This document shows, piece by piece, positions 1 through 8,215 of a stretch of 45,727 nt of DNA. The stretch covers positions 1 through 45,727 of the forward strand of contig NZ_NEHB01000041.1 in assembly GCF_002127655.1 (NCBI RefSeq), read 5' to 3'. The stretch is from Janthinobacterium sp. GW456P. GTDB taxonomy: Bacteria > Pseudomonadota > Gammaproteobacteria > Burkholderiales > Burkholderiaceae_D. The notes beneath the pieces are model-generated. The model saw only the letters and a program-made list of their open reading frames with translations. It made no database searches and was not told where the DNA came from. A program made the translations under genes and the position numbers. Position 1 is the stretch's first letter; every line of letters starts with the position of its first letter.

Positions 1-197
1 AACTGACAGGCTGTTTCTTGCGAAACATCCTATTCATTTACTTCTTGTGAACATTTGATATTTTAAGTTTGACGCTGCTTGCGCAACGCTGCACTTACAT
101 CAAATGCCCACACTTATCGACTGTTAATTGTTAAAGAACTGTATTCGGTACTGCTTTCGCGCTATCGACAAAGCGTTGTGTTTGTCAGCTGCGAAGA
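1..197 (-). ncRNA. rRNA operon leader with boxA antitermination site
   Basis: On the minus strand 123-140 reads AGTTCTTTAACAATTAAC, which contains the boxA core (CTTTAACAA) recognised by the NusB/NusE antitermination complex, followed by the AGTCGATAAGTGTGGGC-type sequence familiar from Burkholderiales rRNA leaders and spacers. A small hairpin, TGTTTC-gcaa-GAAACA on the minus strand, is present close to the left edge. The neighbouring promoter at 204-232 favours the 16S leader over the 16S-23S spacer. The rRNA gene should begin just beyond base 1. Confidence 0.65.
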
Positions 198-203
198 AGG
201 AAG

Positions 204-232
204 AGTATGAGGCATTTCGCTACATCCGTCAA
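204..232 (-). promoter_or_regulatory. rRNA operon promoter (P1-like), reading off the left edge
   Basis: Read on the minus strand there is a -35 TTGACG (227-232) and a -10 CATACT (204-209) separated by exactly 17 bp. It lies about 65 bases upstream of a boxA sequence, the arrangement seen before 16S rRNA genes. The transcript would start near 197 and run left out of the window. No rRNA gene itself is inside the window, so the assignment rests on the leader; the -10 is one base from the usual TATACT. Confidence 0.65.
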
Positions 233-314
233 CCTTCTTTTTTAATACCCAGCCCCTGAAGGCCGTCCCTTTTGTGCCGCAAACTGGTGCGTCTCATCGG
301 GGAGGCGAATCATA

Positions 315-1091
315 TCAAAGACCGTCGAAGTTTGGCAAGCGCTTTTCCAGGAAAGCGTGCATGCCTTCTTTTTGCGCAGGCGTACCGAAGGCGGCCTGGA
401 ACAAACGGCGCTCATAGGCGACGCCATCGGTCAAGGTGGTTTCAAACGCGCGGTTGACGCAATCCTTGATCATCATGGCAACCGAGGTCGGCATGGCGGC
501 GATGGTCTTGGCGGCAGCCAAGGTTTCTTCCAGTAATTTATCGGCCGGCACCACGCGCGACACCAGGCCGATGCGTTCCGCCTCGGCAGCATCGATGGTG
601 CGTGCCGTCAGCAGCAGATCCATGGCCTTGGCCTTGCCGATGGCACGCGGCAAGCGCTGCGTACCGCCCGCGCCCGGCGTGACGCCGACCTTGATTTCCG
701 GCTGGCCGAATTTGGCGCTGTCGGCGGCAATCAGGAAATCGCACATCATGGCCAGTTCGCAGCCGCCACCGAGTGCATAGCCGGCCACCGCGCCGATCAC
801 CGGTTTGCGCACGCGCAAGATATGCTCCCAGTTGCGGCTGATATAACCCTGGGTAAAAGTATCGGGATACGTGTAATCGGCCATGGCGGCGATATCGGCG
901 CCGGCGGCAAACGCTTTTTCGCTGCCCGTCAGCACGATGCAGCCGATATGCTCGTCCGCGTCGAACTTCAGCAAGGCGTCGCCCAGCTCATTCATCATGT
1001 TGTCGTTCAAAGCGTTCAAGGCCTTGGGGCGGTTCAGGCGGATGATCGCCACTTTGTCCTGGATGTCGATGATCAAGTCTTCGTATTGCAT
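315..1091 (-). CDS. Enoyl-CoA hydratase (crotonase family)
   Basis: A 258-residue crotonase, the usual length for short-chain enoyl-CoA hydratase, which adds water across trans-2-enoyl-CoA in beta-oxidation or aromatic acid breakdown. Both catalytic glutamates are visible: [11 protein letters not shown] and [16 protein letters not shown]. The N-terminal [13 protein letters not shown] and an oxyanion-hole region [10 protein letters not shown] are typical. The start at 1091 is chosen because a GGAGAC ribosome site lies a few bases upstream; an upstream in-frame start at 1118 would add residues the family lacks. It is a single gene between the rRNA promoter and a divergent exporter. Substrate chain length cannot be read from the sequence; PaaF/FadB1-like roles are equally possible. 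Confidence 0.9.
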   Translation of the reverse strand: MQYEDLIIDIQDKVAIIRLNRPKALNALNDNMMNELGDALLKFDADEHIGCIVLTGSEKAFAAGADIAAMADYTYPDTFTQGYISRNWEHILRVRKPVIGAVAGYALGGGCELAMMCDFLIAADSAKFGQPEIKVGVTPGAGGTQRLPRAIGKAKAMDLLLTARTIDAAEAERIGLVSRVVPADKLLEETLAAAKTIAAMPTSVAMMIKDCVNRAFETTLTDGVAYERRLFQAAFGTPAQKEGMHAFLEKRLPNFDGL

Positions 1092-1348
1092 AGTGTCTCC
1101 TCTCGATGAACGGTGCACCGATTGTAGCGGCTAACGGCAGCGGCGCGGCAGATGCGCTGCTATTATTGTGAGCCCGATCACTTTTCATCGAGCAAGGTAT
1201 TTTCTCTTCCCTCTTCCAGTCCTGTGCCCGCCACCTGCGCGGCGACGGCAGCGCCGCCAGCGTCAATTTTCGCCGCCTGTGGTTCAGCAACGGCCTCAAT
1301 TGCTTCGGCGCCCAGATCACTTCGCTGGCCCTGCCCCTGTGCGCGGTC

Positions 1349-2470
1349 TTGTTATTGCATGCGACGCCTGAACAGATGGGCGTGCTGGTCGCCCTGCAGG
1401 CGCTGCCGTTCGCCCTGTTCGGCTTGCCCGTCGGCGTGCTGCTGGACCGGCGCAGCAAGCATCCGATCATGCTGTTCAGCGAAAGCATGTGCGGCCTGGC
1501 CCTGGCCAGCGTGGCCGTGGCCTACTGGTGCGGCGTGCTGTCGATGCCATGGCTATATATCGTGGGATTCATCATCGGCACGGGCTTCGTCGTCGGCGGC
1601 GGCGCCGAACAAGTGTTTCTGACTTTCCTCGTGGGCCGCGATGGCTTGATCGATGCGCAATCGAAATTTGCCGCCACCGAATCGGCGTCGCGCCTGATCG
1701 GCCCCGGCCTGGCCGGCGTGCTGGTGCAAGTCTTGTCGGCACCCGTCGCCATCCTGTGCACGGCGTGCGGTTATCTCATTTCCGTCTTCAATCTGCGCGC
1801 CATGAGCGTACGCGATCCGCGTCCCGCACCGTCCGACAAGCACGCCCTGCGCGACATCGCCGACGGCTTGCTGTTCGTCTGGCGCGAGCCGCTGCTGCGC
1901 GCGCTCGCCTGGGGCGCCGGCATCTGGCACTTCCTGTTTTACGCCAGCATGGCCTTGACGGTGCTGTTTGCCACGCGTGACCTGGGCATGAGTCCTGGCG
2001 TGCTGGGCATGACGCAGATGCTGGGCGGCGCCGGCGTCTTGCTCAGCGCCTTCATCGTCAAGCCGCTGACGAAGCGCTACGGCGCCGGCCGCACCATCCT
2101 GATCGGCCTGGCATCGACCTCGCTCTGCTTTGCCCTGACGCCAACGATTCCCGCCTTGCTCTTCGGCAGCGCGGCCGCCAGCGCCGTCGCTTATGCGATA
2201 TTGATGTTCTTTTTCGATTGCGGCGTGATGCTGTTCTTTATTCCCTACCTGGGCTTGCGCCAGAAGGTCACGCCCGATCCCATGCTGGGCCGCATGACCT
2301 CGACAATGCGCTTCCTGACGGTGGCGACGGCGCCGCTGGGCGCGCTGGCCGCCGGCTGGGTAGCGGAACACTTTGGCGTGCGCAATGGCCTGGCCTGCAT
2401 CGCGGCAGGCAGCATTGCGTTGACGGTCGCCATGGTGTGGGGTACGCCGCTGCGTAGCGTGCGCACCTGA
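1349..2470 (+). CDS. MFS exporter (EntS/MFS_3-like), start codon uncertain
   Basis: Major facilitator family membrane transporter with about 11-12 hydrophobic segments and the motif-A-like loop GLPVGVLLDRRSKHP after the second segment; closest in style to the EntS/MFS_3 drug and siderophore exporters. The coordinate given is a TTG start. The reading frame stays open back to a stop at 1169 and encodes a convincing first membrane helix (FRRLWFSNGLNCFGAQITS and onward), so the true protein begins upstream. No ATG, GTG or TTG is found in that frame between 1169 and 1349; only ATT at 1199 (after AGCAAGG) or CTG at 1235 could serve. A frameshift joining it to the GTG at 1168 is the other explanation. 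Substrate unknown. Confidence 0.8.
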   Translation: MLLHATPEQMGVLVALQALPFALFGLPVGVLLDRRSKHPIMLFSESMCGLALASVAVAYWCGVLSMPWLYIVGFIIGTGFVVGGGAEQVFLTFLVGRDGLIDAQSKFAATESASRLIGPGLAGVLVQVLSAPVAILCTACGYLISVFNLRAMSVRDPRPAPSDKHALRDIADGLLFVWREPLLRALAWGAGIWHFLFYASMALTVLFATRDLGMSPGVLGMTQMLGGAGVLLSAFIVKPLTKRYGAGRTILIGLASTSLCFALTPTIPALLFGSAAASAVAYAILMFFFDCGVMLFFIPYLGLRQKVTPDPMLGRMTSTMRFLTVATAPLGALAAGWVAEHFGVRNGLACIAAGSIALTVAMVWGTPLRSVRT

Positions 2471-2539
2471 AGCGAGGAACGGGCATACACTGGCGAAAGA
2501 TTGCCTTGGCGACACTATTCATGCCAAAGCCTGTGAGGT

Positions 2540-2575
2540 TTGATTTACATCAAGGTTTTAATTGATGTAAATCCA
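2540..2575 (+). promoter_or_regulatory. Two FNR/Anr-type boxes upstream of the stress protein gene
   Basis: TTGATTTACATCAA at 2540-2553 is a perfect match to the FNR/Anr/CRP-family consensus TTGAT-N4-ATCAA. A second copy, TTGATGTAAATCCA at 2562-2575, has one mismatch. Their centres are 22 bp apart, two helical turns, on the same DNA face. If the first lies at -41.5, transcription would start near 2588, with CATAAG or TAAGCT as the -10. This indicates oxygen- or redox-linked control of the gene at 2608 (inference). Confidence 0.7.
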
Positions 2576-2607
2576 TAAGCTGTCTTACATCACTTGAGGA
2601 GCACGCC

Positions 2608-3045
2608 ATGTTTAACACCATCTTATTTCCCACCGACGGCTCGCCGTTGTCCGACAAAGCCGCCGAGACCGCCCTCGCCTTCGCCCAATTGAACAAGGCC
2701 AAGCTGGTCGCCATCAGCGTGGTGCAGCCGTTCCCGTTCTCGCCGATGGCCGATGGCGGCATCGTGCTCGACGCCAGCCTGTATGAACAGCAGATGCAGG
2801 AAGCGTCGCAACGCGCGATCGACAAGATCGGCGCAGCGGCGCGCGCCGCCGGCGTGCCCTTCGAAGGCGTGGTGGCCGTGTCACCGAGCCCGCACGACGA
2901 AATCGTCAATGCGGCGCAAACCTACCATTGCGACATCATCCTGATGGCCTCGCATGGCCGCAAGGGCTTGAACAAGCTGTTCGTTGGCAGCGAAACGCAA
3001 AAAGTGCTGGCCCACACCCACCTGCCTGTCATGGTCTTGCGCTAA
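2608..3045 (+). CDS. Universal stress protein (UspA family)
   Basis: A 145-residue single-domain Usp fold protein. The N-terminal strand MFNTILFPTDGSPLSDKA carries the conserved Asp of the family, and the C-terminal MASHGRKGLNKLFVGSET matches the ATP-binding loop (GxxG ... G[ST]) of ATP-binding Usps, followed by the closing strand LPVMVLR. Such proteins help survival under starvation, oxygen limitation and other stress; the molecular activity is usually unknown. A ribosome site GAGGAG precedes the ATG. Two FNR/Anr-like sites immediately upstream suggest induction under low oxygen, as known for Anr-controlled Usps of Pseudomonas. The gene is monocistronic and convergent with mltA. Confidence 0.92.
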   Translation: MFNTILFPTDGSPLSDKAAETALAFAQLNKAKLVAISVVQPFPFSPMADGGIVLDASLYEQQMQEASQRAIDKIGAAARAAGVPFEGVVAVSPSPHDEIVNAAQTYHCDIILMASHGRKGLNKLFVGSETQKVLAHTHLPVMVLR

Positions 3046-3084
3046 CCTTCGCCAGCGCAATCCCCGCCCGGCGCCGCGAGAAAC

Positions 3085-4356
3085 TCAGCGCGCCGGCGCC
3101 TGCTTCGGCAACAACACCCACACGGCGCCGCTCTGCTTCATGCGGCCCGCATTCTCGGCCGCTTCCGCGCCAAAGCCAAAGAAATAATCGACCCGGATCG
3201 GCCCGCGAATGGCGCCGCCCGTATCCTGCGCCATCACCAGGCGCTGCATGGGAATCTCGCTATTGGCTTGCGTGGTGGACAAAAACACGGGCGCGCCCAG
3301 CGGCAGGAAGCGTGAATCGACGGCCACCGAGCGCTGCGGCGTCAGCGGCACGCCCAGCGCGCCCTTCGGTCCCACTTTCGGATCCGGCAAACGCTCTTCC
3401 TTGAAGAACACATAGCTGGGATTGGCGTTGAACAATTCATCCTTGCGCGTCGGGTGGCCGGCGATCCACGCCTTGATGCCCTGCGCGGACGCCTGGCTCA
3501 GGGTCAGCTCGCCCTTGTCGACCAGGTAGCGGCCGATCGATTTATACGGATGGCCGTTCTGGTCCGCATATGCGACGCGCACGGTTTCCTGCGTATCGGT
3601 CAGCTGCACGCGCCCCGAACCCTGCACTTGCAGGAAGAACGCCTCGACTTCGTCATCCACCCACAGCAATTCCTTGCCCGTCACGGACGTGGCGCGCTCG
3701 ATGTCGGCACGGGTCGCGTACGGTATCACCTTCTTGCCGACCAGCTTGCCCCGCAGGCGCATGTTCTTCAGTTCCGGATACACGCCGGCCAGGTCGACCG
3801 AAACGAGGTCGTCGGGCACCTTGTACAGCGGTGTCTGGTATGGACCGCCGCGCTTGCGCGCGCCGTGCAGCAGCGGCTCGTAGTAGCCGGTGACGAGGCC
3901 CGTGCTGGCGCCATCGGCGGTAATGACTTGATTGGGCACAAAGAAGGTTTCGAAGAACAGGCGGATGGCCTTGTCGCTGTCGGCATTCACCTGGCGCGCG
4001 ATCGTGCACGATTCCTTCCAGTCCGGACGCTTTACCAGCACGCCGCACGAAGCCATGAACGCTGGCCAGGCGGCGCGCACGTCGTCGCGGGCCCAGCCAG
4101 GCAAGGCGGCAAATTTGGTGGGCACGAAAGTGGGGGCCGCCGCTGCATCGATAGCGTCCTTGGCGTCTGCAGGCTTGGCCGGCACGGGCCTGACGACGGT
4201 CGGCGCGATGGGCGGCGCCTTGCCGCCGGCGGCGGCCGGTGGCGCGGATGGCGTGGTACAGGCGGAAAGCGCAAGCGCGACGGCGCCGATGGAAACGGGT
4301 AGACTACCGCGTGTCAACAGACGGCGGGTAAATACTAAGCTGCGGGTAAATAACAT
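3085..4356 (-). CDS. mltA: Membrane-bound lytic murein transglycosylase A
   Basis: A 423-residue lipoprotein that cleaves the glycan strands of peptidoglycan to 1,6-anhydro products. The lipobox LSAC places the lipidated Cys at residue 33, so it is expected at the outer membrane. A Pro/Ala-rich linker (about 37-75) leads to the MltA domain (GYYEP at 157-161) and the C-terminal 3D domain with VAVDSRFLPLG and AQDTGGAIRG...DYFFG; the Asp of AQDTG (about residue 378) corresponds to the catalytic acid of E. coli MltA. The ATG at 4356 is the last start before the signal peptide; no strong ribosome site is seen. It is divergent from the 48-residue membrane protein, whose ribosome site begins at the next base. 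Confidence 0.92.
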   Translation of the reverse strand: MLFTRSLVFTRRLLTRGSLPVSIGAVALALSACTTPSAPPAAAGGKAPPIAPTVVRPVPAKPADAKDAIDAAAAPTFVPTKFAALPGWARDDVRAAWPAFMASCGVLVKRPDWKESCTIARQVNADSDKAIRLFFETFFVPNQVITADGASTGLVTGYYEPLLHGARKRGGPYQTPLYKVPDDLVSVDLAGVYPELKNMRLRGKLVGKKVIPYATRADIERATSVTGKELLWVDDEVEAFFLQVQGSGRVQLTDTQETVRVAYADQNGHPYKSIGRYLVDKGELTLSQASAQGIKAWIAGHPTRKDELFNANPSYVFFKEERLPDPKVGPKGALGVPLTPQRSVAVDSRFLPLGAPVFLSTTQANSEIPMQRLVMAQDTGGAIRGPIRVDYFFGFGAEAAENAGRMKQSGAVWVLLPKQAPAR

Positions 4357-4366
4357 AGGGGTGCGT

Positions 4367-4513
4367 ATGTGGATCTTGATGATAGAGGCGCTGGTGGCGT
4401 TCTTCTTGCTGGCATTTATAGTCTGGTGGACCATGTATTCGGGTAAAAAACCCGCGCCACCGGCACGCAAGCAACTCAGCGAAGAACAGGACAGCACCGA
4501 AAAACTGAAATAA
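4367..4513 (+). CDS. Small membrane protein, 48 residues, function unknown
   Basis: A short gene beginning at an ATG with an AGGGG ribosome site at 4357-4361, five bases upstream. The product has one strongly hydrophobic helix at about residues 4-23 (IEALVAFFLLAFIVWW), then a charged, Pro/Lys-rich tail ending STEKLK, as in single-pass inner-membrane proteins with a cytoplasmic tail. I do not recognise a named family. It lies between mltA and apaG on the opposite strand to both; its leader shares the DNA immediately in front of the mltA start codon. The strong ribosome site and clean membrane helix argue that it is real. Confidence 0.65.
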   Translation: MWILMIEALVAFFLLAFIVWWTMYSGKKPAPPARKQLSEEQDSTEKLK

Positions 4514-4536
4514 GGGGCCAAGCCCCCGGCGTTGCG

Positions 4537-4911
4537 TCAATGCAGGGTGCGCGGCACCGACAGCACGAACTCGGGAATCAAAGCTTCGAACTGATGGCCG
4601 TCTTCTGCCACGCAAAAGTATTCGCCGCGCATCGAACCTTGCGGCGTGCCCAGCATGGTGCCGCTCGTGTATTCGAACTGCTCGCCCGGCTGCAGCAGCG
4701 GCTGGTGGCCAACGGCGCCCAGACCGCGCACCTCTTCCACCTTGTTGTTCGCATCCGTGATAAGCCAGTGGCGCGAAATCAGCTGTGCGCCAGCCGTGCC
4801 CGTGTTGACGACGCGGATCGTGTAGCTGAACACGTGCCGCCCCTGGTCCGGTGCAGATTGTTCGGGCAGATATTGCGTCTTGACCGTTACCGTAAATTCA
4901 TAAGTCGCCAT
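4537..4911 (-). CDS. apaG: ApaG protein
   Basis: A 124-residue single-domain protein matching the ApaG family (fibronectin-III-like beta sandwich, DUF525), with typical FTVTVKTQYLPEQS, RHWLITDANN and GTMLGTPQGSMRGEYFC blocks. ApaG is linked genetically to cobalt/magnesium resistance and to Ap4A metabolism, but its biochemistry is unsettled. Two ATGs are available; the second (4911) is chosen because the upstream AGGA lies six bases before it and directly against the first (4917), and because the family is about 124 residues. It is divergent from rpe. Confidence 0.93.
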   Translation of the reverse strand: MATYEFTVTVKTQYLPEQSAPDQGRHVFSYTIRVVNTGTAGAQLISRHWLITDANNKVEEVRGLGAVGHQPLLQPGEQFEYTSGTMLGTPQGSMRGEYFCVAEDGHQFEALIPEFVLSVPRTLH

Positions 4912-5078
4912 CGTCATTCCTATTCAGACATTGCCAGTCGTATTGTGTGCCGCGCGCGACGCATTGACCATCGCGCGATGCGTATTCTGTGTTTCACGGT
5001 CCTTCAATGAAGCATGGTACCGGCGTCAAGCGTAAAATAGCGCATCTTCGCATTTTCTACTCTCAGCCTTTAGCCACC

Positions 5079-5753
5079 ATGACAACATTCCGTATCGCTC
5101 CCAGCATCCTGTCCGCCGACTTTGCCCGCCTGGGCGAGGAAGTGCGCAACGTCGTTACCGCCGGCGCCGACATCATCCACTTCGACGTGATGGATAACCA
5201 TTATGTGCCGAACCTGACCATCGGCCCGCTGGTGTGCGAAGCGATCCGCCCGCACGTGCAAGTGCCCATCGACGTGCATCTGATGGTCAAGCCTGTCGAT
5301 CGCATTATCCCGGATTTCGCCAAGGCTGGCGCGAACATCATCACCTTTCACCCGGAAGCGTCAGACCACGTCGACCGTTCGCTGCAGCTGATCCGCGATA
5401 ACGGCTGCAAATCGGGCCTGGTCTTCAACCCGGGCACGCCGCTGCACTACCTGGAGCACGTGATGGACAAGATCGACATCATCCTGATCATGTCGGTCAA
5501 TCCGGGCTTCGGCGGCCAGTCCTTCATTCCGCAAGCGCTGAAGAAAATCGCCGAAGCGCGCCGCATGATCGACGAATCGGGCCGTGACATCATGCTGGAA
5601 GTCGATGGCGGCATCAAGATCGACAACATCGCCGCCGCCGCCGCCGCCGGCGCCGACACCTTTGTCGCCGGCTCGGCCATCTTCGGCAAGCCCGACTACA
5701 AAGCCGTCATCGACGCCATGCGCGCCGAACTGGCAGCCGTCAAGGGCGCCTGA
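5079..5753 (+). CDS. rpe: Ribulose-phosphate 3-epimerase
   Basis: A 224-residue TIM-barrel enzyme interconverting ribulose-5-phosphate and xylulose-5-phosphate in the pentose phosphate and Calvin cycles. Family blocks are complete: [28 protein letters not shown] (catalytic Asp and metal-binding His/Asp), [18 protein letters not shown], and EVDGGI with the second catalytic Asp. The start at 5079 gives the normal family N-terminus MTTFRIAPS. The stop codon overlaps the ATG of gph (TGATG), so the two are translationally coupled. The order rpe-gph-trpE is common in Beta- and Gammaproteobacteria. Confidence 0.97.
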   Translation: MTTFRIAPSILSADFARLGEEVRNVVTAGADIIHFDVMDNHYVPNLTIGPLVCEAIRPHVQVPIDVHLMVKPVDRIIPDFAKAGANIITFHPEASDHVDRSLQLIRDNGCKSGLVFNPGTPLHYLEHVMDKIDIILIMSVNPGFGGQSFIPQALKKIAEARRMIDESGRDIMLEVDGGIKIDNIAAAAAAGADTFVAGSAIFGKPDYKAVIDAMRAELAAVKGA

Positions 5754-6457
5754 TGCAAGCGGGCACGGTGAAAGACCACGTACTGGCCGGCGTGCGCGCC
5801 GCCATCATCGACCTCGATGGCACGATGCTCGACACCGTGCCCGATTTCCATGTCGCCATCAATGGCATGCGCGCGGAACTGGGCCTGGCGCCCATCAGCG
5901 CCGAAGCCATCAAGCTGATGGTGGGCAAGGGCTCGGAAAACCTGATACGCACGGTGCTGGCCCTCGACTTCGACGCGGCCGGCGTGGAACAGCGCTTCGA
6001 GCAGGCGATGGACGGCTACCAGCGCCACTACCTGGCCATCAATGGCCAGTTCAGCACCCTGTACCCGGACGTGGAAGCGGGGCTGGCGGCAATGAAGGCG
6101 GCGGGTTTGCGCCTGGCCTGCGTCACCAACAAGCCGATCGCCTTCGCCCTGCCGCTGCTGAAACAGAAAAAGCTCGACGGCTATTTCGAGATCGTCTACG
6201 GCGGCGATTCGCTGCCGAAGAAAAAACCGCACCCCATGCCGCTGCTGCAAGTGTGCGCCGATTTCGACCTGGCGCCATCCAAAGTGGTGGCCATCGGCGA
6301 CTCCTCGAACGACGCGCAAGCGGCCAGGGCTGCGGCTTGTCCCGTATTGACGGTACCGTATGGCTACAATCACGGACACTCTATACACGATACCGATTCC
6401 GATGGTATAGTAAAGACGCTGCTCGAAGCAGCCCGTTTTATTAGCATGCAAAACTAA
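5753..6457 (+). CDS. gph: Phosphoglycolate phosphatase (HAD family)
   Basis: A 234-residue HAD-superfamily hydrolase that dephosphorylates 2-phosphoglycolate, a product of DNA repair and of oxygenase side reactions. All four HAD motifs are visible: IIDLDGT (nucleophile Asp20, acid Asp22), VTNKP, the Lys of KKKPHP, and AIGDSSNDAQAA. A helical cap domain lies between motifs I and II. The ATG overlaps the rpe stop codon. The 3' end of the gene probably contains the promoter of the trp operon (see 6381-6411). Confidence 0.93.
   Translation: MQAGTVKDHVLAGVRAAIIDLDGTMLDTVPDFHVAINGMRAELGLAPISAEAIKLMVGKGSENLIRTVLALDFDAAGVEQRFEQAMDGYQRHYLAINGQFSTLYPDVEAGLAAMKAAGLRLACVTNKPIAFALPLLKQKKLDGYFEIVYGGDSLPKKKPHPMPLLQVCADFDLAPSKVVAIGDSSNDAQAARAAACPVLTVPYGYNHGHSIHDTDSDGIVKTLLEAARFISMQN
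6381..6411 (+). promoter_or_regulatory. Possible trp operon promoter with inverted repeat inside the gph 3' end
   Basis: CTATAC (6381-6386) and GTATAG (6405-6410) form a perfect inverted repeat, and TATAGT at 6406-6411 resembles a -10 box about 75 bases before the Trp leader peptide. The -35 is poor. A start near 6418 would give a leader long enough to contain the peptide and attenuator. The dyad could be an operator. This is inference from position and similarity only. Confidence 0.3.
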
Positions 6458-6488
6458 CCGGCATACTGACCAAACCCCACACCATATC

Positions 6489-6581
6489 GTGAACACGTTT
6501 CTCATCAAAAAACACAACGTCACCCAAACCGGCTCGATTGAGGCCTGGCTTTGGCGACGCTGGCAATCCTGGCAGGCCTGA
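6489..6581 (+). CDS. trpL: trp operon leader peptide, Trp-rich
   Basis: A 30-codon frame starting at GTG and ending TGA whose C-terminus reads AWLWRRWQSWQA: four Trp codons (6546, 6552, 6561, 6570) in the last eleven residues. Trp is the rarest residue, so this density in a short frame directly upstream of trpE is a strong sign of an attenuation control peptide. Ribosomes would pause at these codons when charged tRNA-Trp is scarce. The start lacks a clear ribosome site and the exact initiation codon is therefore less certain than the frame. Confidence 0.75.
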   Translation: MNTFLIKKHNVTQTGSIEAWLWRRWQSWQA

Positions 6582-6655
6582 AGGCCGAGCCGTTACGATT
6601 GCTGCCGGCTGCACACGCGCAATTTGCGCATGTTCCATGTACCGGCAAGTTTTTT
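6541..6655 (+). promoter_or_regulatory. trp attenuator: mutually exclusive RNA hairpins
   Basis: Three pairings share segments as in classical attenuation. 1:2: AGGCCTG (6541-6547) with CAGGCCT (6573-6579), enclosing three Trp codons. 2:3 antiterminator: CTGGCAG (6569-6575) with CTGCCGG (6602-6608), seven pairs including one G-U. 3:4 terminator: TGCCGG (6603-6608) with CCGGCA (6642-6647), with an inner GCGCA/TGCGC hairpin, followed by six T (6650-6655). A ribosome held at the Trp codons would free segment 2 to pair with 3 and prevent termination. The pairings are seen in the sequence; the mechanism is inferred from the known family of trp attenuators. Confidence 0.75.
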
Positions 6656-6717
6656 GATAACCCACCGCAGGGTTTGTGCATTATGCGCACTCGCACCCTG
6701 ACGGCATGGAGAGACAC

Positions 6718-8214
6718 ATGACCGAACTCGAATTCAAATCGCTGGGCCAGCAAGGCTACAACCGCATCCCCTTGATCGCGGAAGCGTTCGCCGACCTGGA
6801 AACCCCGCTCACGCTGTATCTGAAACTGGCGCAAACCCAGCAAGGCGGCAAGAACACCTTTTTGCTCGAATCCGTCGTCGGCGGCGAACGTTTCGGCCGC
6901 TACTCCTTCATCGGCTTGCCCGCCACGACCGTGCTGCGCAGCTACGGCAAACGCACCGAGATCGTCAAGAACGGCGTCGTGATCGAAGAACACGAAGGCA
7001 ACCCGCTCGACTTCATCGAACAGTACCAATCGCGCTTCAAGGTGGCCCTGCGCCCCGGCATGCCGCGCTTCTGCGGCGGCCTGGCCGGTTACTTCGGCTA
7101 CGACACCGTGCGCCACATCGAGAAAAAGCTGGCCGGCGGCGCGCCGAAAGATGACTTGAAGCTGCCCGACATCCAGCTGATGGTGACGGAAGAACTGGCC
7201 GTCATCGACAATCTGTCCGGCAAGCTGTACCTGATCGTTTACGCCGACACGACGCAAGCCGAATCGTTCAGCAAGGCGCAGCAGCGCCTGAAGGATTTGC
7301 GCATGATGCTGCGCCGCGGCGTCGATGCGCCCGTCACCAGCGCCTCCGTGCGCACGGAAACCATCCGCGACTTTTCCAAGGAAGACTACCTGAAGGCGGT
7401 CGCCAAGGCGCATGAATACGTGATGGCGGGCGACCTGATGCAAGTGCAGATCGGCCAGCGCATCCGCAAGCCCTATGTCGATTCGCCGCTGACCCTGTAC
7501 CGCGCCTTGCGCTCGCTCAATCCGTCGCCGTACATGTACTTCTATAATTTCGGCGACATGCAGATCATCGGCGCCTCGCCCGAGATTTTGGTGCGCAACG
7601 AGAATACGGCCGATGGCGGCAAGAAAGTCACCCTGCGTCCCATCGCCGGCACCCGTCCGCGCGGCGCCACGCCGGAACGCGACGCGGAATTGTCGGCCGA
7701 GCTGCTGGCCGACCCGAAAGAGATCGCCGAGCACGTGATGCTGATCGACCTGGCGCGCAACGATATCGGCCGCATTGCCGAGACGGGCAGCGTGCAAGTC
7801 ACCGACCGCATGGTCATCGAAAAATACTCGCATGTGCAGCACATCGTCTCGAACGTGGAAGGCACCTTGAAAGAGGGCTTGTCGAACCTCGACGTGCTGC
7901 GCGCGACCTTCCCCGCCGGTACCCTGACGGGCGCGCCGAAAGTGCGCGCCATGGAAGTGATCGACGAGCTGGAAATCACCAAGCGCGGCATCTATGGCGG
8001 CGCCTGCGGCTACTTGTCGTTTGGCGGTGAAATGGATGTGGCGATCGCCATCCGCACGGGCGTGATCAAGGATGGCATGCTGTACGTGCAGGCCGCAGCC
8101 GGCATCGTGGCCGACTCGATCCCCGAAATGGAATGGCAGGAAACGGAAAATAAGGCACGCGCTGTGCTGCGCGCCGCCGAACAAGTGCAAGATGGTCTGG
8201 ATGGAGGGTTTTAA
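6718..8214 (+). CDS. trpE: Anthranilate synthase component I
   Basis: A 498-residue chorismate-binding enzyme making anthranilate from chorismate with ammonia supplied by TrpG; the first committed step to tryptophan. The C-terminal half has the family signatures [48 protein letters not shown] and [10 protein letters not shown]. The N-terminal LLES-x10-S motif (LLES 49-52, Ser63) is the known tryptophan feedback site, so the enzyme should be allosterically inhibited by Trp. The ATG at 6718 follows a GGAGAG ribosome site. Preceded by the Trp leader and attenuator; trpG follows immediately. Confidence 0.97.
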   Translation: MTELEFKSLGQQGYNRIPLIAEAFADLETPLTLYLKLAQTQQGGKNTFLLESVVGGERFGRYSFIGLPATTVLRSYGKRTEIVKNGVVIEEHEGNPLDFIEQYQSRFKVALRPGMPRFCGGLAGYFGYDTVRHIEKKLAGGAPKDDLKLPDIQLMVTEELAVIDNLSGKLYLIVYADTTQAESFSKAQQRLKDLRMMLRRGVDAPVTSASVRTETIRDFSKEDYLKAVAKAHEYVMAGDLMQVQIGQRIRKPYVDSPLTLYRALRSLNPSPYMYFYNFGDMQIIGASPEILVRNENTADGGKKVTLRPIAGTRPRGATPERDAELSAELLADPKEIAEHVMLIDLARNDIGRIAETGSVQVTDRMVIEKYSHVQHIVSNVEGTLKEGLSNLDVLRATFPAGTLTGAPKVRAMEVIDELEITKRGIYGGACGYLSFGGEMDVAIAIRTGVIKDGMLYVQAAAGIVADSIPEMEWQETENKARAVLRAAEQVQDGLDGGF

Positions 8215-8215
8215 G

